DNA of 11,476 bases from an uncultured Corynebacterium sp. (GCF_937999985.1 NZ_CALLDG010000153.1:1-11476); one strand, 5' to 3'. Counted from the stretch's first letter, positions 1-8,038 are shown. Numbers and translations are program-made. The notes: generated from the letters alone by a model not told the origin.

Positions 1-8
1 AAGGGATT

Positions 9-34
9 AACGGACATCTTTGATGAATTGTTCC
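9..34 (-). promoter_or_regulatory. Candidate ECF-sigma (SigH/SigE-type) promoter reading left, probably for sigB
   Basis: On the minus strand GGAAC (34-30) is followed after 18 bases by GTT (11-9), with C before and AA after it. This matches the GGAA(T/C) ... GTT pattern of stress-type ECF sigma promoters in actinobacteria. It points out of the window on the left. In Corynebacterium and Mycobacterium the stress sigma gene sigB, followed by dtxR/ideR, lies close to sigA, and sigB is known there to be controlled by SigH/SigE. That this promoter serves sigB is inferred from synteny; the gene itself is outside the window. Confidence 0.5.
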
Positions 35-158
35 CCACCCACCCCCTAGGAGGGAACTGTGCTTACCCCCGCAATAGGGTTTAGCGTCGCATGCCGCCGC
101 AGATGCGGTCTCAGATATGCCCTTCTAACTGGCGAAATACGTGTCGGTGCGGGCCGGT

Positions 159-629
159 CTACGTTTCCACCAGCACGGTGAACGGCCCCTCGTTTACGCT
201 AGAGACCTTCATCATGGCTCCAAATCGGCCTGTTTCTACAACTATTCCGCGCTGGCGCAAAAGGTCGGCGATGCGGTCGAACACCGGTTGTGCGGCCTCG
301 CCGGGCGCCGCGTTCCCCCAAGAAGGTCGCCGCCCCTTCTTCGTCTCGCCCATGAGCGTGAACTGGCTGACTAGCAGCACTTGCCCGCCTACCTCCTCAA
401 TCGAGTGATTGCGCGGGCTATCCCATGGCTCGCCGGCAGCGGGGAGTAGGCGCAATTCGGCGATCTTCCGCGCCATCTTTTCAACTGCGGCCTCTGCCAC
501 GCTCTCGTCTGCAATGTCGGCCACGCAGATGCCGACGAGCGCCAGCAGTGCAGGGCCTTGTACCGATCCGACGACCTCGCCGTCCACGGTCACCTCTGCA
601 CTGCTGACTGTGCTCACTACTGCTTTCAC
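159..629 (-). CDS. dtd: D-aminoacyl-tRNA deacylase (DTD)
   Basis: Dtd hydrolyses the ester bond of D-amino acids mischarged onto tRNA, and also removes glycine from mischarged tRNA, so it acts as a chirality checkpoint in the cytoplasm as a homodimer. The 156-residue product fits the usual 145-155. It begins [20 protein letters not shown], typical of the fold. The two active-site signatures are present: SQFTL at residues 88-92 and NEGPFT at 146-151, the latter containing the Gly-cisPro pair that reaches into the partner subunit. KKGRRPSW (97-104) and VETGRFGA (131-138) are also typical. The start is GTG at 629, preceded by GGAAGGAAGG ending about 10 bases upstream. It lies 68 bases downstream of the methyltransferase gene on the same strand, so it may be co-transcribed or have its own promoter. 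Confidence 0.95.
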   Translation of the reverse strand: MKAVVSTVSSAEVTVDGEVVGSVQGPALLALVGICVADIADESVAEAAVEKMARKIAELRLLPAAGEPWDSPRNHSIEEVGGQVLLVSQFTLMGETKKGRRPSWGNAAPGEAAQPVFDRIADLLRQRGIVVETGRFGAMMKVSSVNEGPFTVLVET

Positions 630-658
630 CGTTGTTTCGCCTTCCTTCCAAAGAATTT

Positions 659-687
659 TTGCCGGGGTCTACAGTTGCCGGGTTCTA
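659..687. repeat. Short imperfect direct repeat upstream of dtd
   Basis: Read on the minus strand, TAGAACCCGGCAA (687-675) is followed after three bases by TAGACCCCGGCAA (671-659). The copies are 13 bases long, match at 12 of 13 positions and have a 16-base period. They fill most of the gap between the methyltransferase stop and the dtd Shine-Dalgarno sequence. They could be a protein-binding site or a chance microduplication; no function is shown by the sequence alone. Confidence 0.5.
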
Positions 688-697
688 GAGTTTGGCT

Positions 698-2362
698 TTA
701 GTACAGCTCACGCAAATCTTCCGGCACGATCATTCCGTGCCGCACCAGGTCCACCGCGATCGGCACAAGTTGATCCACCAGCTCCTCGGCGCTGATCCCC
801 AGGTCGTCGCCGTGGACAGCGTGGTAGAACTCGGCGACGTCGCGCAGGTTTAGTCCCTCCCAGCTGAGCCCGGCCAGAATCGTCGCCAGCACGTGGTCGA
901 TCTCGTGCGACCAGCCCGGCCCGTCGATGCGGGTCAGCCGCGCGCTCTCGTCGCCGAACCCCTGGTCGGTGGCGCTCGCTGTTTTTTCTAGTATGACGCC
1001 CCGTCCCAGCCGGTAGCGGCTCTCCGCCACCGCTGTGGCAGCGGAGCGGCCGGGAACCTCCAGCTGGTCAATCCACCGGCGGCGGGCGAACCACTGGGAG
1101 GCCTCCTGGCCGAGGTAGGCGCCGGCTGGCAGCGCATGGTCGAGCGACTCGACGGTCAGCTCGGTGGCGCCCTCGAACTTTTCGATGTGGATCCAGCCCA
1201 GGCCGATGCGGGTGATCTGGTGGCGGGCGAAGAAGTCCAGCCATTCCGTGGTGCGTAGTTGGCCCGCGGTGCTCCGGGGGTCGATGCTTTCATCGCGCAG
1301 CCAGGTGGTCACGTAAGTGGCAACGTCCACCTCGTCGCGCTGCAGCACCCAGGCGCGGGCGCCCTCGTCGGGCAGCCAGCCGAGGATCCGTTCGGCGGCG
1401 GAGCTGGCAGCATCGCTGCCTTCTTCGCCGAGCGCCCAGCCGATCAGCAGGTGCGCGTGGCCTCCCGGCGCAAGGTGCTGAACTGATTGTTCGACCACTA
1501 GCTTGCTGGCTGCGTCGAGTGGCAGGCCGGAGTCGCGGTACACGTGCCCTTCTTCCGCATCCAGATCCACGGAAGGGCCGATGACGAAGGGAGGGTTGGC
1601 GACGATGACGTCGAAGGGCTGAGCGTTGGTGGACTGAGCGCTAAAGGGCTCGAACCATGAGCCCTGCACCCAGTTGACCAACGGTGATTCCAGATCTTGT
1701 GCAGCGGCGGCCACGCGGGCGTAAGCCAGGGCGCGGGCGTGGATGTCGCTGCCAAAAATTTTTGGTGGCTCGGCTCCGGCGTTAGCGGCCAGCACCAATG
1801 CGAGTACGCCGGAGCCCGTGCCGAGGTCCAGCACCCTTGCATTTGCAGGCAGCTGGGGGATGGAGTTGAGTAGCGACAGGGGAGCGTTGCCGACTCCAGG
1901 AACGTGACCCGGGCCGGGAACGCGCTCTTCCAAGGAAGCATCCGGATCCGAGAGAACCAGCACCTCAGCGTCGCCGTGGGCTGGGTGGTGAGCGGGGCGG
2001 ATGTCGAGGTTCAGGCGTAGTAGTTCTGCACTGTCATCTGCGTATTGCGCAGATTGCTGCTTCACGGGGATCAGCGTATGCTCCGCCACTAAGCCAGAGG
2101 TGGTCTCGGCCCCGAAGAGATCCTGGAAGAAGGTTGCGGGCTGGGGGCGTCGTAAATAGACAGCGGCGACGAGCTGGGCGGCCACGGACCCGCGCCGCGA
2201 CAGGTGCCACGTGGCGGCCGCGGGCGAACCCGATTGGGCGGCGGCCACTCCCTCCACGCCGAGCGCCTCCAAGATCAACCCAGAGCCGTAACCTCGCTCG
2301 ACGAGAGTGCGAACCAGCTGTTCAGTGGCTTTACCGGGCGTGCACAGGGGAAGGTAGGGCAT
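698..2362 (-). CDS. Large class I SAM-dependent methyltransferase with N- and C-terminal extensions
   Basis: This 554-residue protein has a Rossmann-type methyltransferase core in its middle. Motif I is VLDLGTGSGVLAL (177-189), an acidic SAM-ribose region follows (GSDIHARAL, 204-212), and the catalytic motif IV is NPPFV (256-260). The (N/D)PP(F/Y) motif is typical of enzymes that methylate exocyclic or amide nitrogens, such as PrmC/HemK, RsmC and N6-adenine methylases, so the substrate is probably a nucleic-acid base or a glutamine side chain; it cannot be chosen from sequence. About 170 residues precede the core and about 240 follow; the last 100 look like a winged-helix region. I recall actinobacterial homologues labelled DUF7059. 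The frame stays open upstream to 2722, but ATG at 2362 is chosen because AAGGAA lies 5 bases before it and the upstream part overlaps the DUF3099 gene. The gap to that gene is 23 bases, suggesting an operon. Confidence 0.85.
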   Translation of the reverse strand: MPYLPLCTPGKATEQLVRTLVERGYGSGLILEALGVEGVAAAQSGSPAAATWHLSRRGSVAAQLVAAVYLRRPQPATFFQDLFGAETTSGLVAEHTLIPVKQQSAQYADDSAELLRLNLDIRPAHHPAHGDAEVLVLSDPDASLEERVPGPGHVPGVGNAPLSLLNSIPQLPANARVLDLGTGSGVLALVLAANAGAEPPKIFGSDIHARALAYARVAAAAQDLESPLVNWVQGSWFEPFSAQSTNAQPFDVIVANPPFVIGPSVDLDAEEGHVYRDSGLPLDAASKLVVEQSVQHLAPGGHAHLLIGWALGEEGSDAASSAAERILGWLPDEGARAWVLQRDEVDVATYVTTWLRDESIDPRSTAGQLRTTEWLDFFARHQITRIGLGWIHIEKFEGATELTVESLDHALPAGAYLGQEASQWFARRRWIDQLEVPGRSAATAVAESRYRLGRGVILEKTASATDQGFGDESARLTRIDGPGWSHEIDHVLATILAGLSWEGLNLRDVAEFYHAVHGDDLGISAEELVDQLVPIAVDLVRHGMIVPEDLRELY

Positions 2363-2385
2363 TGAAGTTCCTTGATGAGTCAGTG

Positions 2386-2823
2386 CTAGGAAGAGGACTG
2401 ATCGGGGTTGTACTCGATGATCTCCGGATGCGAGGAGTTGGATTCCAGCATGGGGCGGGAAGTCTCCCCGGCAAGGGCCGCCCGCTGGGCCCGACGCTGC
2501 TCGCGTATGAGGGCGGGCTTGTAGACCTTGTTCGTGGTCTCGTCCACCTGACCGGACTCGTTGGCCAGCAGCACGGCGATCCAGGGCAAAGGCAGGCTCA
2601 CCGCAGCCACGCACACCGCGAGGGCAGCGTTGTGGGTGAGCAACATCACCAATGCTGCGAGGGCGAGGATAGGAATGCGCAGGAGCTGCAGCACGGCGTA
2701 GAGCCTGCGACGGTGGTGCCATCCCTGCAAACGCGAACTCTTGGCATCGGTGATAATTTCTACCCTTGATGCTCGCTTAGCCCGGGATTCACCTCCCGTT
2801 TTCCTATTTCGTGCATCAGCCAT
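2386..2823 (-). CDS. DUF3099 family small membrane protein
   Basis: From ATG at 2823 the product has 145 residues. A basic N-terminus (to about residue 40) contains EIITDAKSSRL, the TDA region typical of DUF3099 proteins. Two membrane segments follow at about 43-62 and 66-87, then a hydrophilic, charged tail of about 57 residues. The function of the family is unknown; location in the cytoplasmic membrane is inferred from the two helices. The frame is open up to 2904, but that extension overlaps the divergent DUF3039 gene. ATG 2823 has no clear Shine-Dalgarno sequence, yet a TAGCGT hexamer ends exactly 7 bases before it, as in leaderless actinobacterial genes. The methyltransferase gene follows after 23 bases. 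Confidence 0.8.
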   Translation of the reverse strand: MADARNRKTGGESRAKRASRVEIITDAKSSRLQGWHHRRRLYAVLQLLRIPILALAALVMLLTHNAALAVCVAAVSLPLPWIAVLLANESGQVDETTNKVYKPALIREQRRAQRAALAGETSRPMLESNSSHPEIIEYNPDQSSS

Positions 2824-2830
2824 AAACCTA

Positions 2831-2836
2831 ACGCTA
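2831..2836 (-). promoter_or_regulatory. -10 element of a probable leaderless promoter for DUF3099
   Basis: On the minus strand TAGCGT (2836-2831) fits TAnnnT and is separated by 7 bases from the A of the ATG at 2823. That spacing puts the transcription start on the start codon. No clear -35 element is visible. Confidence 0.45.
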
Positions 2837-2845
2837 GTACGCAGC

Positions 2846-2874
2846 TGGAAAACAAGCAGATTCAGGGGCATGAT
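2846..2874 (+). promoter_or_regulatory. Weak candidate promoter for DUF3039-helicase
   Basis: TGGAAA (2846-2851) and CATGAT (2869-2874) are separated by 17 bases and each match the SigA consensus at 4 of 6 positions. CATGAT ends 8 bases before the GTG at 2883, allowing a leaderless transcript. The element lies in the 59-base divergent gap and would overlap the upstream part of the opposing DUF3099 promoter. Confidence 0.3.
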
Positions 2875-2882
2875 GGTGAACT

Positions 2883-3125
2883 GTGAGTAACCCAAGTACG
2901 ACAACGATTGAGCGCCCCGAAGTCAACACGGATACGACGACGGATGACGATGTACCGAAGTTCTTCCACTACGTGAAGAAGGACCAGATCGTCGAATCCG
3001 CCGTGATGGGCAAGCTGGTCGTGGCTCTGTGCGGCGAGACCTTCCCCGTGCGCAAGCAGGCCAAGCCGGGATCGCCTGTCTGCCCGGATTGCGAGCAGAT
3101 CTACAAGGGGCTGCGCAAGAAGTGA
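2883..3125 (+). CDS. DUF3039 family small zinc-finger-like protein
   Basis: The 80-residue product has a Thr/Asp-rich, probably disordered N-terminus (1-24) and a compact C-terminal part that fits DUF3039: KFFHYVKKDQI (26-36), VMGKLVVALCGE (41-52) and PVCPDCEQIYKGL (65-77). His29, Cys50, Cys67 and Cys70 could bind one zinc ion; this is inferred from the residue pattern. The function of the family is not known. The start is GTG at 2883; there is no well-spaced Shine-Dalgarno sequence (AGGGG lies 14 bases upstream). Its last codons overlap the helicase start in the arrangement GTGA, so the two proteins are likely made in coupled fashion and may work together, for example with the small protein as a nucleic-acid or partner adaptor. 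Confidence 0.85.
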   Translation: MSNPSTTTIERPEVNTDTTTDDDVPKFFHYVKKDQIVESAVMGKLVVALCGETFPVRKQAKPGSPVCPDCEQIYKGLRKK

Positions 3126-4837
3126 AGCACCTCCGCCTATGGCAGCAGGAGGCACTGAACAAGTACGTCGAGGCCAGCCCGAAGGACTTCCTGGCCGTGG
3201 CGACCCCGGGTGCGGGTAAGACGACCTTCGCCCTGACCATTGCACGGTTGCTACTGGATACCCGTGCGGTTGACCGACTGGTTATCGTAGTGCCCACCGA
3301 ACACCTGAAGGTGCAGTGGGCGCAGTCCGCCGCGGAGCGGGGAATCGCACTCGACGCCGAGTTCACGAACTCCTCGCCGTTCAACAACGCCTACGACGGC
3401 GTGTGCGTGACCTATGCCCAGGTGGGCATGAAGCCCACGAAGCACTACCAGGTAGCCACCGCTAAGAAGGCATTGGTGATCCTGGACGAGATCCACCACG
3501 CCGGCGACGCAAAGAGCTGGGGAGACGGCGTGCGCATGGCCTATGAGCACGTGGAACGCCGCCTCGCGCTGACAGGTACGCCCTTCCGCTCCGACGATTC
3601 CCAGATCCCCTTCGTACGCTACGAAGCAGTGGAGGGCGCGGACGGCGCGCTCGTATCCTCCGCCGACTACACCTATGGCTACGCGGACGCGCTAAAGGAC
3701 GGCGTTGTTCGTCCTGTGGTTTTCCTTTCATATTCCGGTCAGGCCCGCTGGCGCAACTCCGCCGGCGAGGAGTTCGAGGCACGCCTGGGAGAGCCGCTGA
3801 ACGCAGAGCAGACCGCTCGTGCATGGCGTACTGCGTTGGATCCCAAGGGCGACTGGATTCCCGCCGTGCTCAATGCCGCGCAGACGCGCCTGCAGCAGCT
3901 GCGCGAGACCATTCCCGACGCGGGTGGCCTGGTGATCGCCACGGACAAGACCACGGCGCGCGCCTACGCGCGGATTCTGGAGCGGATCAGCAACACCCCG
4001 GTGACGGTGGTGCTCTCCGACGAGGCGGGGGCTTCCGAACGCATTAAGGAGTTCTCCGCCAGCACCGACGAGTGGATGGTGGCCGTGCGCATGGTGTCCG
4101 AGGGCGTGGACGTGCCGCGCTTGGCCGTGGGCGTGTACGCCACATCCTCCTCCACACCACTGTTCTTCGCCCAGGCCATCGGCCGTTTCGTGCGCTCCAG
4201 GCGGCCGGGGGAGTCGGCGTCAATCTTCCTCCCGAGTGTGTCCGTACTCCTCGAGTTGGCCTCCAAGATGGAGCAGCAGCGCAACCACGTGCTCGGCAAG
4301 CCCCACCGCCAGAACGAGGGGTGGGACGACGAGCTGCTACGGCAGGCCAACCAGGAGCAGAACGAGCCCGAGGAGGACAAGGGCTACGAGTCCGTCGGCG
4401 CCGAGGCCGAGCTAGACAGTCTCATCTACGACGGTTCGACCTACGGCACGGCCACCTTGAGCGGGTCGGAGGAGGAGCAGGCATACCTTGGCCTACCTGG
4501 TCTTCTGGACGCCGAACAGATGCGTACGTTGCTGCGTCAGCGCCAAGCCGAGCAGTTGGACGCGCGAGCGAAGGAAGAAGAGCGCCGCAAGCAGGAGAAG
4601 CAGAAGCCAGCCGAAGAGGGCAGTGGCGCGGACTTGCGCAATAAGCGCGTAGCCAGCGAGGAACTCCCGGCCCTGCGCAAGGAACTGAATGCCCTGGTGT
4701 CTATGAAGTCCGCCCGCACCGGCAAACCACATGGGCAGATTCACAACGATGCGCGGAGAAACTGCGGCGGGCCGTCCACGGCGCTGTGCACGGCACAGCA
4801 GCTGCGCGACCGCATTGCTTACCTAAGAGACTGGTGA
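3122..4837 (+). CDS. SF2 DEAD/DEAH-box family helicase
   Basis: This 571-residue protein carries the superfamily 2 motifs in order: a Q-motif-like LWQQEAL (6-12), Walker A ATPGAGKTT (27-35), Walker B DEIHH (122-126), motif III TGTPFRSD (151-158), motif V SEGVDVPR (326-333) and motif VI QAIGRFVR (351-358). It should couple ATP hydrolysis to movement on DNA or RNA; the substrate is unknown. The architecture resembles the RecG/UvrB/type III restriction side of SF2. After the two RecA-like domains come an acidic linker (about 400-460), a charged helix (470-500) and a C-terminal block with HGQIHNDARRNCGGP (537-551). The frame is open from 3029, but GTG at 3122 is preferred: it overlaps the DUF3039 stop by four bases, begins just before the Q-like motif and has AAGGGG 11 bases upstream. 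No partner nuclease is nearby. Confidence 0.88.
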   Translation: MKHLRLWQQEALNKYVEASPKDFLAVATPGAGKTTFALTIARLLLDTRAVDRLVIVVPTEHLKVQWAQSAAERGIALDAEFTNSSPFNNAYDGVCVTYAQVGMKPTKHYQVATAKKALVILDEIHHAGDAKSWGDGVRMAYEHVERRLALTGTPFRSDDSQIPFVRYEAVEGADGALVSSADYTYGYADALKDGVVRPVVFLSYSGQARWRNSAGEEFEARLGEPLNAEQTARAWRTALDPKGDWIPAVLNAAQTRLQQLRETIPDAGGLVIATDKTTARAYARILERISNTPVTVVLSDEAGASERIKEFSASTDEWMVAVRMVSEGVDVPRLAVGVYATSSSTPLFFAQAIGRFVRSRRPGESASIFLPSVSVLLELASKMEQQRNHVLGKPHRQNEGWDDELLRQANQEQNEPEEDKGYESVGAEAELDSLIYDGSTYGTATLSGSEEEQAYLGLPGLLDAEQMRTLLRQRQAEQLDARAKEEERRKQEKQKPAEEGSGADLRNKRVASEELPALRKELNALVSMKSARTGKPHGQIHNDARRNCGGPSTALCTAQQLRDRIAYLRDW

Positions 4838-4869
4838 GGATTCATAAGGGGGACACCGGGAAAGTGGGG

Positions 4870-4875
4870 TAAGAT
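4870..4875 (+). promoter_or_regulatory. -10 element upstream of the DUF4190 gene
   Basis: TAAGAT (4870-4875) fits the SigA -10 consensus at 5 of 6 positions and lies in the gap after the helicase. The expected start is near 4882, giving a leader of about 70 bases. No good -35 element is seen at 16-19 bases, so the promoter may need an activator or rely on the -10 alone. Confidence 0.45.
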
Positions 4876-4903
4876 ACACCGCGGCACGCAACGGCGGTGT
4901 ATC
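4873..4903. promoter_or_regulatory. Perfect 10-bp inverted repeat overlapping the DUF4190 promoter
   Basis: GATACACCGC (4873-4882) is repeated in inverted form as GCGGTGTATC (4894-4903), with 11 bases between the arms. Equivalent arm positions are 21 bases apart, two turns of the DNA helix. The left arm begins inside the TAAGAT -10 element and ends near the expected transcription start. This placement favours an operator for a dimeric regulator over an RNA hairpin. No T-run follows, so it is not an intrinsic terminator for the helicase. Confidence 0.6.
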
Positions 4904-4950
4904 GCCGGATGCCTAGAGGCAAGCGACCCCGGAGGGAAGGAAACGGCACG

Positions 4951-5325
4951 ATGGCTCGAGAAGACTACATCGATCTGGATAAGTCCAACGCGCAGGAGGC
5001 TGAGCTCCAGAAGATCGCGCCGCGCAAGGTCAGCGGGCTGAGCCTGGCCGCCCTGATTGTGGGCATCCTGTCTATCCCAGCCGCGATGTTCCCCCTTATC
5101 GGCATCGTGGTGGCCGCGGTGGCGATACTGGTGGGAATCACGTCGGTGGTTATCGCGAACCGCAGGGGAACCCAGCGCAGCTACGCGATTATTGGCCTGG
5201 TGCTGGGGGTATTGGCCATGGCTATTGCGATCTTCTTCACCCAGGTGGCCATGAAGAGCATGGAGGGTTGCGAAGACCTACGCGGCACGGAGTTCTCCGA
5301 CTGCGTGAAGAACAATCAGAACTAG
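4951..5325 (+). CDS. DUF4190-like membrane protein
   Basis: From ATG at 4951 the product has 124 residues. A hydrophilic N-terminus (1-26) is followed by three hydrophobic segments at about 29-48, 49-69 and 78-98, and a short tail with Cys107 and Cys118 that could form a disulfide if it lies outside. The first hydrophobic stretch (KVSGLSLAALIVGILSI) and the arrangement with RRGTQRSYAIIGLVLGVLA fit the DUF4190 pattern of paired glycine-rich helices. Function is unknown. The frame is open from 4897, but 4951 is chosen because GGAGGGAAGG lies 10 bases upstream and the extension would run through the inverted repeat. The gene ends 7 bases from the convergent sigA stop. Confidence 0.75.
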   Translation: MAREDYIDLDKSNAQEAELQKIAPRKVSGLSLAALIVGILSIPAAMFPLIGIVVAAVAILVGITSVVIANRRGTQRSYAIIGLVLGVLAMAIAIFFTQVAMKSMEGCEDLRGTEFSDCVKNNQN

Positions 5326-5332
5326 TCCAGAA

Positions 5333-6988
<1,656 letters not shown>

Positions 6989-6998
6989 GGAAGCCCTT

Positions 6999-7013
6999 TC
7001 ACTCGTATTGCAT
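6999..7013 (-). other. Possible four-codon upstream ORF in the sigA leader
   Basis: ATG at 7013 opens Met-Gln-Tyr-Glu and stops with TGA at 7001-6999, inside the GAAAGGG Shine-Dalgarno sequence of sigA (7000-6994). A perfect AAGGAGG (7035-7029) lies 15 bases before this ATG and 8 bases before a GTG at 7020 in another frame. Ribosomes loading here could affect sigA initiation. Nothing shows that it is translated. Confidence 0.2.
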
Positions 7014-7025
7014 GGTGCACTGAAA

Positions 7026-7093
7026 TGGCCTCCTTAAAAGGCCACATTCCGAAAAGGAATTAGGGTGCACCGGGTTGCGGCATACCCGCAACC
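7026..7093 (-). promoter_or_regulatory. Structured sigA leader: three consecutive hairpins
   Basis: Three inverted repeats lie between the sigA promoter and gene. GGTTGCGG/CCGCAACC (7073-7093) forms an 8-bp stem with a 5-base loop. ATTCC/GGAAT (7046-7060) forms 5 bp with a 5-base loop. TGGCCT/AGGCCA (7026-7044) forms 6 bp with a 7-base loop and includes part of a perfect AAGGAGG. None is followed by a T-run on the minus strand, so they look like leader structure, not a ppgK terminator. The palindrome GTGCAC also occurs twice, exactly 50 bases apart (7015-7020 and 7065-7070). Confidence 0.5.
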
Positions 7094-7143
7094 GGATGGT
7101 CTAGGAGGGTCGTTGAAACCCCTGCTGTGCTAATCGACCGCCC

Positions 7144-7175
7144 ATTATAACTCAAATTGCAGCATGGCGTTGCAA
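7144..7175 (-). promoter_or_regulatory. sigA promoter
   Basis: On the minus strand a perfect TATAAT occupies 7149-7144, predicting a transcript start near 7137 and a leader of about 150 bases. The best -35 candidate is TTGCAA at 7175-7170, but the 20-base spacer is long; no better -35 is seen at 17 bases. The promoter lies after the ppgK stop (7213), so sigA has its own promoter, although read-through from ppgK is possible because no terminator separates them. Confidence 0.6.
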
Positions 7176-7212
7176 CCATCCCTGGTATAGAGCGGTTGCT
7201 TTCTAGCGGGGA

Positions 7213-7986
7213 CTAGGGCTTGATGCCATCCTGTACGGCCATTGCAGCGCCGATAATGCCCGCCTGATTGCGCAGCTTCGCCGGGATAACTTCCTCTTCG
7301 ACAGTCAGCAGCGGAACCCACTTGTCGGCCTTGCGAGAAATACCGCCGCCGACGATAAACGTCTTCGGGCTGAACAGAGCGCTGTAGGTGTGCAGAACCT
7401 CGTCCACGCGCGCGGCCCACTTCTTATAGGACAGCTCCTCGCGGTCTTTCGCCGCGGAGCTGGCATACCACTCAACGTCACCGTTCTCGTCGTGGGGCAG
7501 GTGGCCGAGCTCGGAGTTAGGGAACAGGTTTCCATCACACAGCATGGCCGAGCCGATGCCGGTTCCGAAAGTGAGCATCAGCACCGCGCCTTCCTTTGCG
7601 CTTTCCTCGCCGTACTTGACTTCCGCCAATCCCGCCGCGTCGGCGTCATTAAGAACAGCGATCTCCCGCTCGCCGAGGTGGCGCTTGAACAGCTCCTGCA
7701 TATCGGTATCGATCCACGACTTGTCGATGTTCGCCGCGGAGCGAGCCTTCTGGTCTTTGACTACGGCGGGCACCGTGATACCCACCGGACCGTCCCATTC
7801 GGCCATGTCCATCAGCTTGCGCACGACCTCCGCCACTGCATCCGGGGTGGAGGGCTTCGGGGTGAGGATCTTAAAACGCTCGGTGACCAGCTCGCCGGTG
7901 TTGAGGTCTACTACGGCGCCTTTCACACCGGATCCACCGATGTCTACGCCGAAACTCAGGTTCTGCTCTGCCTTGTCCTCAGTCAT
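7213..7986 (-). CDS. ppgK: Polyphosphate glucokinase (ROK family)
   Basis: PpgK phosphorylates glucose to glucose 6-phosphate with inorganic polyphosphate, often also with ATP, in the cytoplasm. The 257-residue protein carries the ROK/hexokinase signatures: phosphate-binding DIGGSGVKGAVVD (15-27), substrate-site ANIDKSW (85-91), catalytic LNDADAAGLAE (112-122, with Asp114 as the likely base), LTFGTGIGSA (138-147), ELGHL (159-163) and GGGISRKADKWVPLL (213-227). The whole protein resembles the mycobacterial enzyme, which also adjoins sigA. It lacks the CXCGXXGC zinc motif of other ROK proteins, as expected for PpgK. The frame is open to 8028, but ATG 7986 is preferred: the upstream start has no Shine-Dalgarno sequence, while a TAGTGT hexamer lies 7 bases before 7986, suggesting a leaderless message. 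Confidence 0.95.
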   Translation of the reverse strand: MTEDKAEQNLSFGVDIGGSGVKGAVVDLNTGELVTERFKILTPKPSTPDAVAEVVRKLMDMAEWDGPVGITVPAVVKDQKARSAANIDKSWIDTDMQELFKRHLGEREIAVLNDADAAGLAEVKYGEESAKEGAVLMLTFGTGIGSAMLCDGNLFPNSELGHLPHDENGDVEWYASSAAKDREELSYKKWAARVDEVLHTYSALFSPKTFIVGGGISRKADKWVPLLTVEEEVIPAKLRNQAGIIGAAMAVQDGIKP

Positions 7987-7993
7987 GCCCACA

Positions 7994-7999
7994 ACACTA
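7994..7999 (-). promoter_or_regulatory. -10 element of a probable leaderless ppgK promoter
   Basis: On the minus strand TAGTGT (7999-7994) fits TAnnnT and lies 7 bases before the A of ATG at 7986, placing the transcript start at the start codon. The -35 region is not clear. Confidence 0.45.
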
Positions 8000-8038
8000 C
8001 CTTGAAGATATTGGGCTGCGCTCAGCATTAAGGGCGGC

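Noticed and set aside
1..17. Possible minus-strand start codon at 17-15
   Set aside because: It has no Shine-Dalgarno sequence, lies between the two ECF promoter boxes and shows only a few codons, so no gene can be supported.
53..81. Plus-strand GGAAC ... GTT as a second ECF promoter
   Set aside because: The spacer is 21 bases, longer than usual, and no plus-strand gene follows.
103..116. Small hairpin downstream of dtd as a terminator
   Set aside because: CCGCA/TGCGG gives only a short stem with a two-base loop and no T-run in the direction of dtd transcription.
91..408. Plus-strand frame over the left gap and dtd
   Set aside because: Mostly antisense to dtd, no Shine-Dalgarno sequence and no recognisable family.
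2363..2722. 120-codon N-terminal extension of the methyltransferase frame
   Set aside because: It overlaps the DUF3099 gene on the same strand in another frame, has low-complexity composition, and a start with a good Shine-Dalgarno sequence exists at 2362.
7172..7199. GCAACC/GGTTGC inverted repeat after ppgK as a terminator
   Set aside because: Six-base stem, 16-base loop and no T-run; it also overlaps the sigA -35 region.
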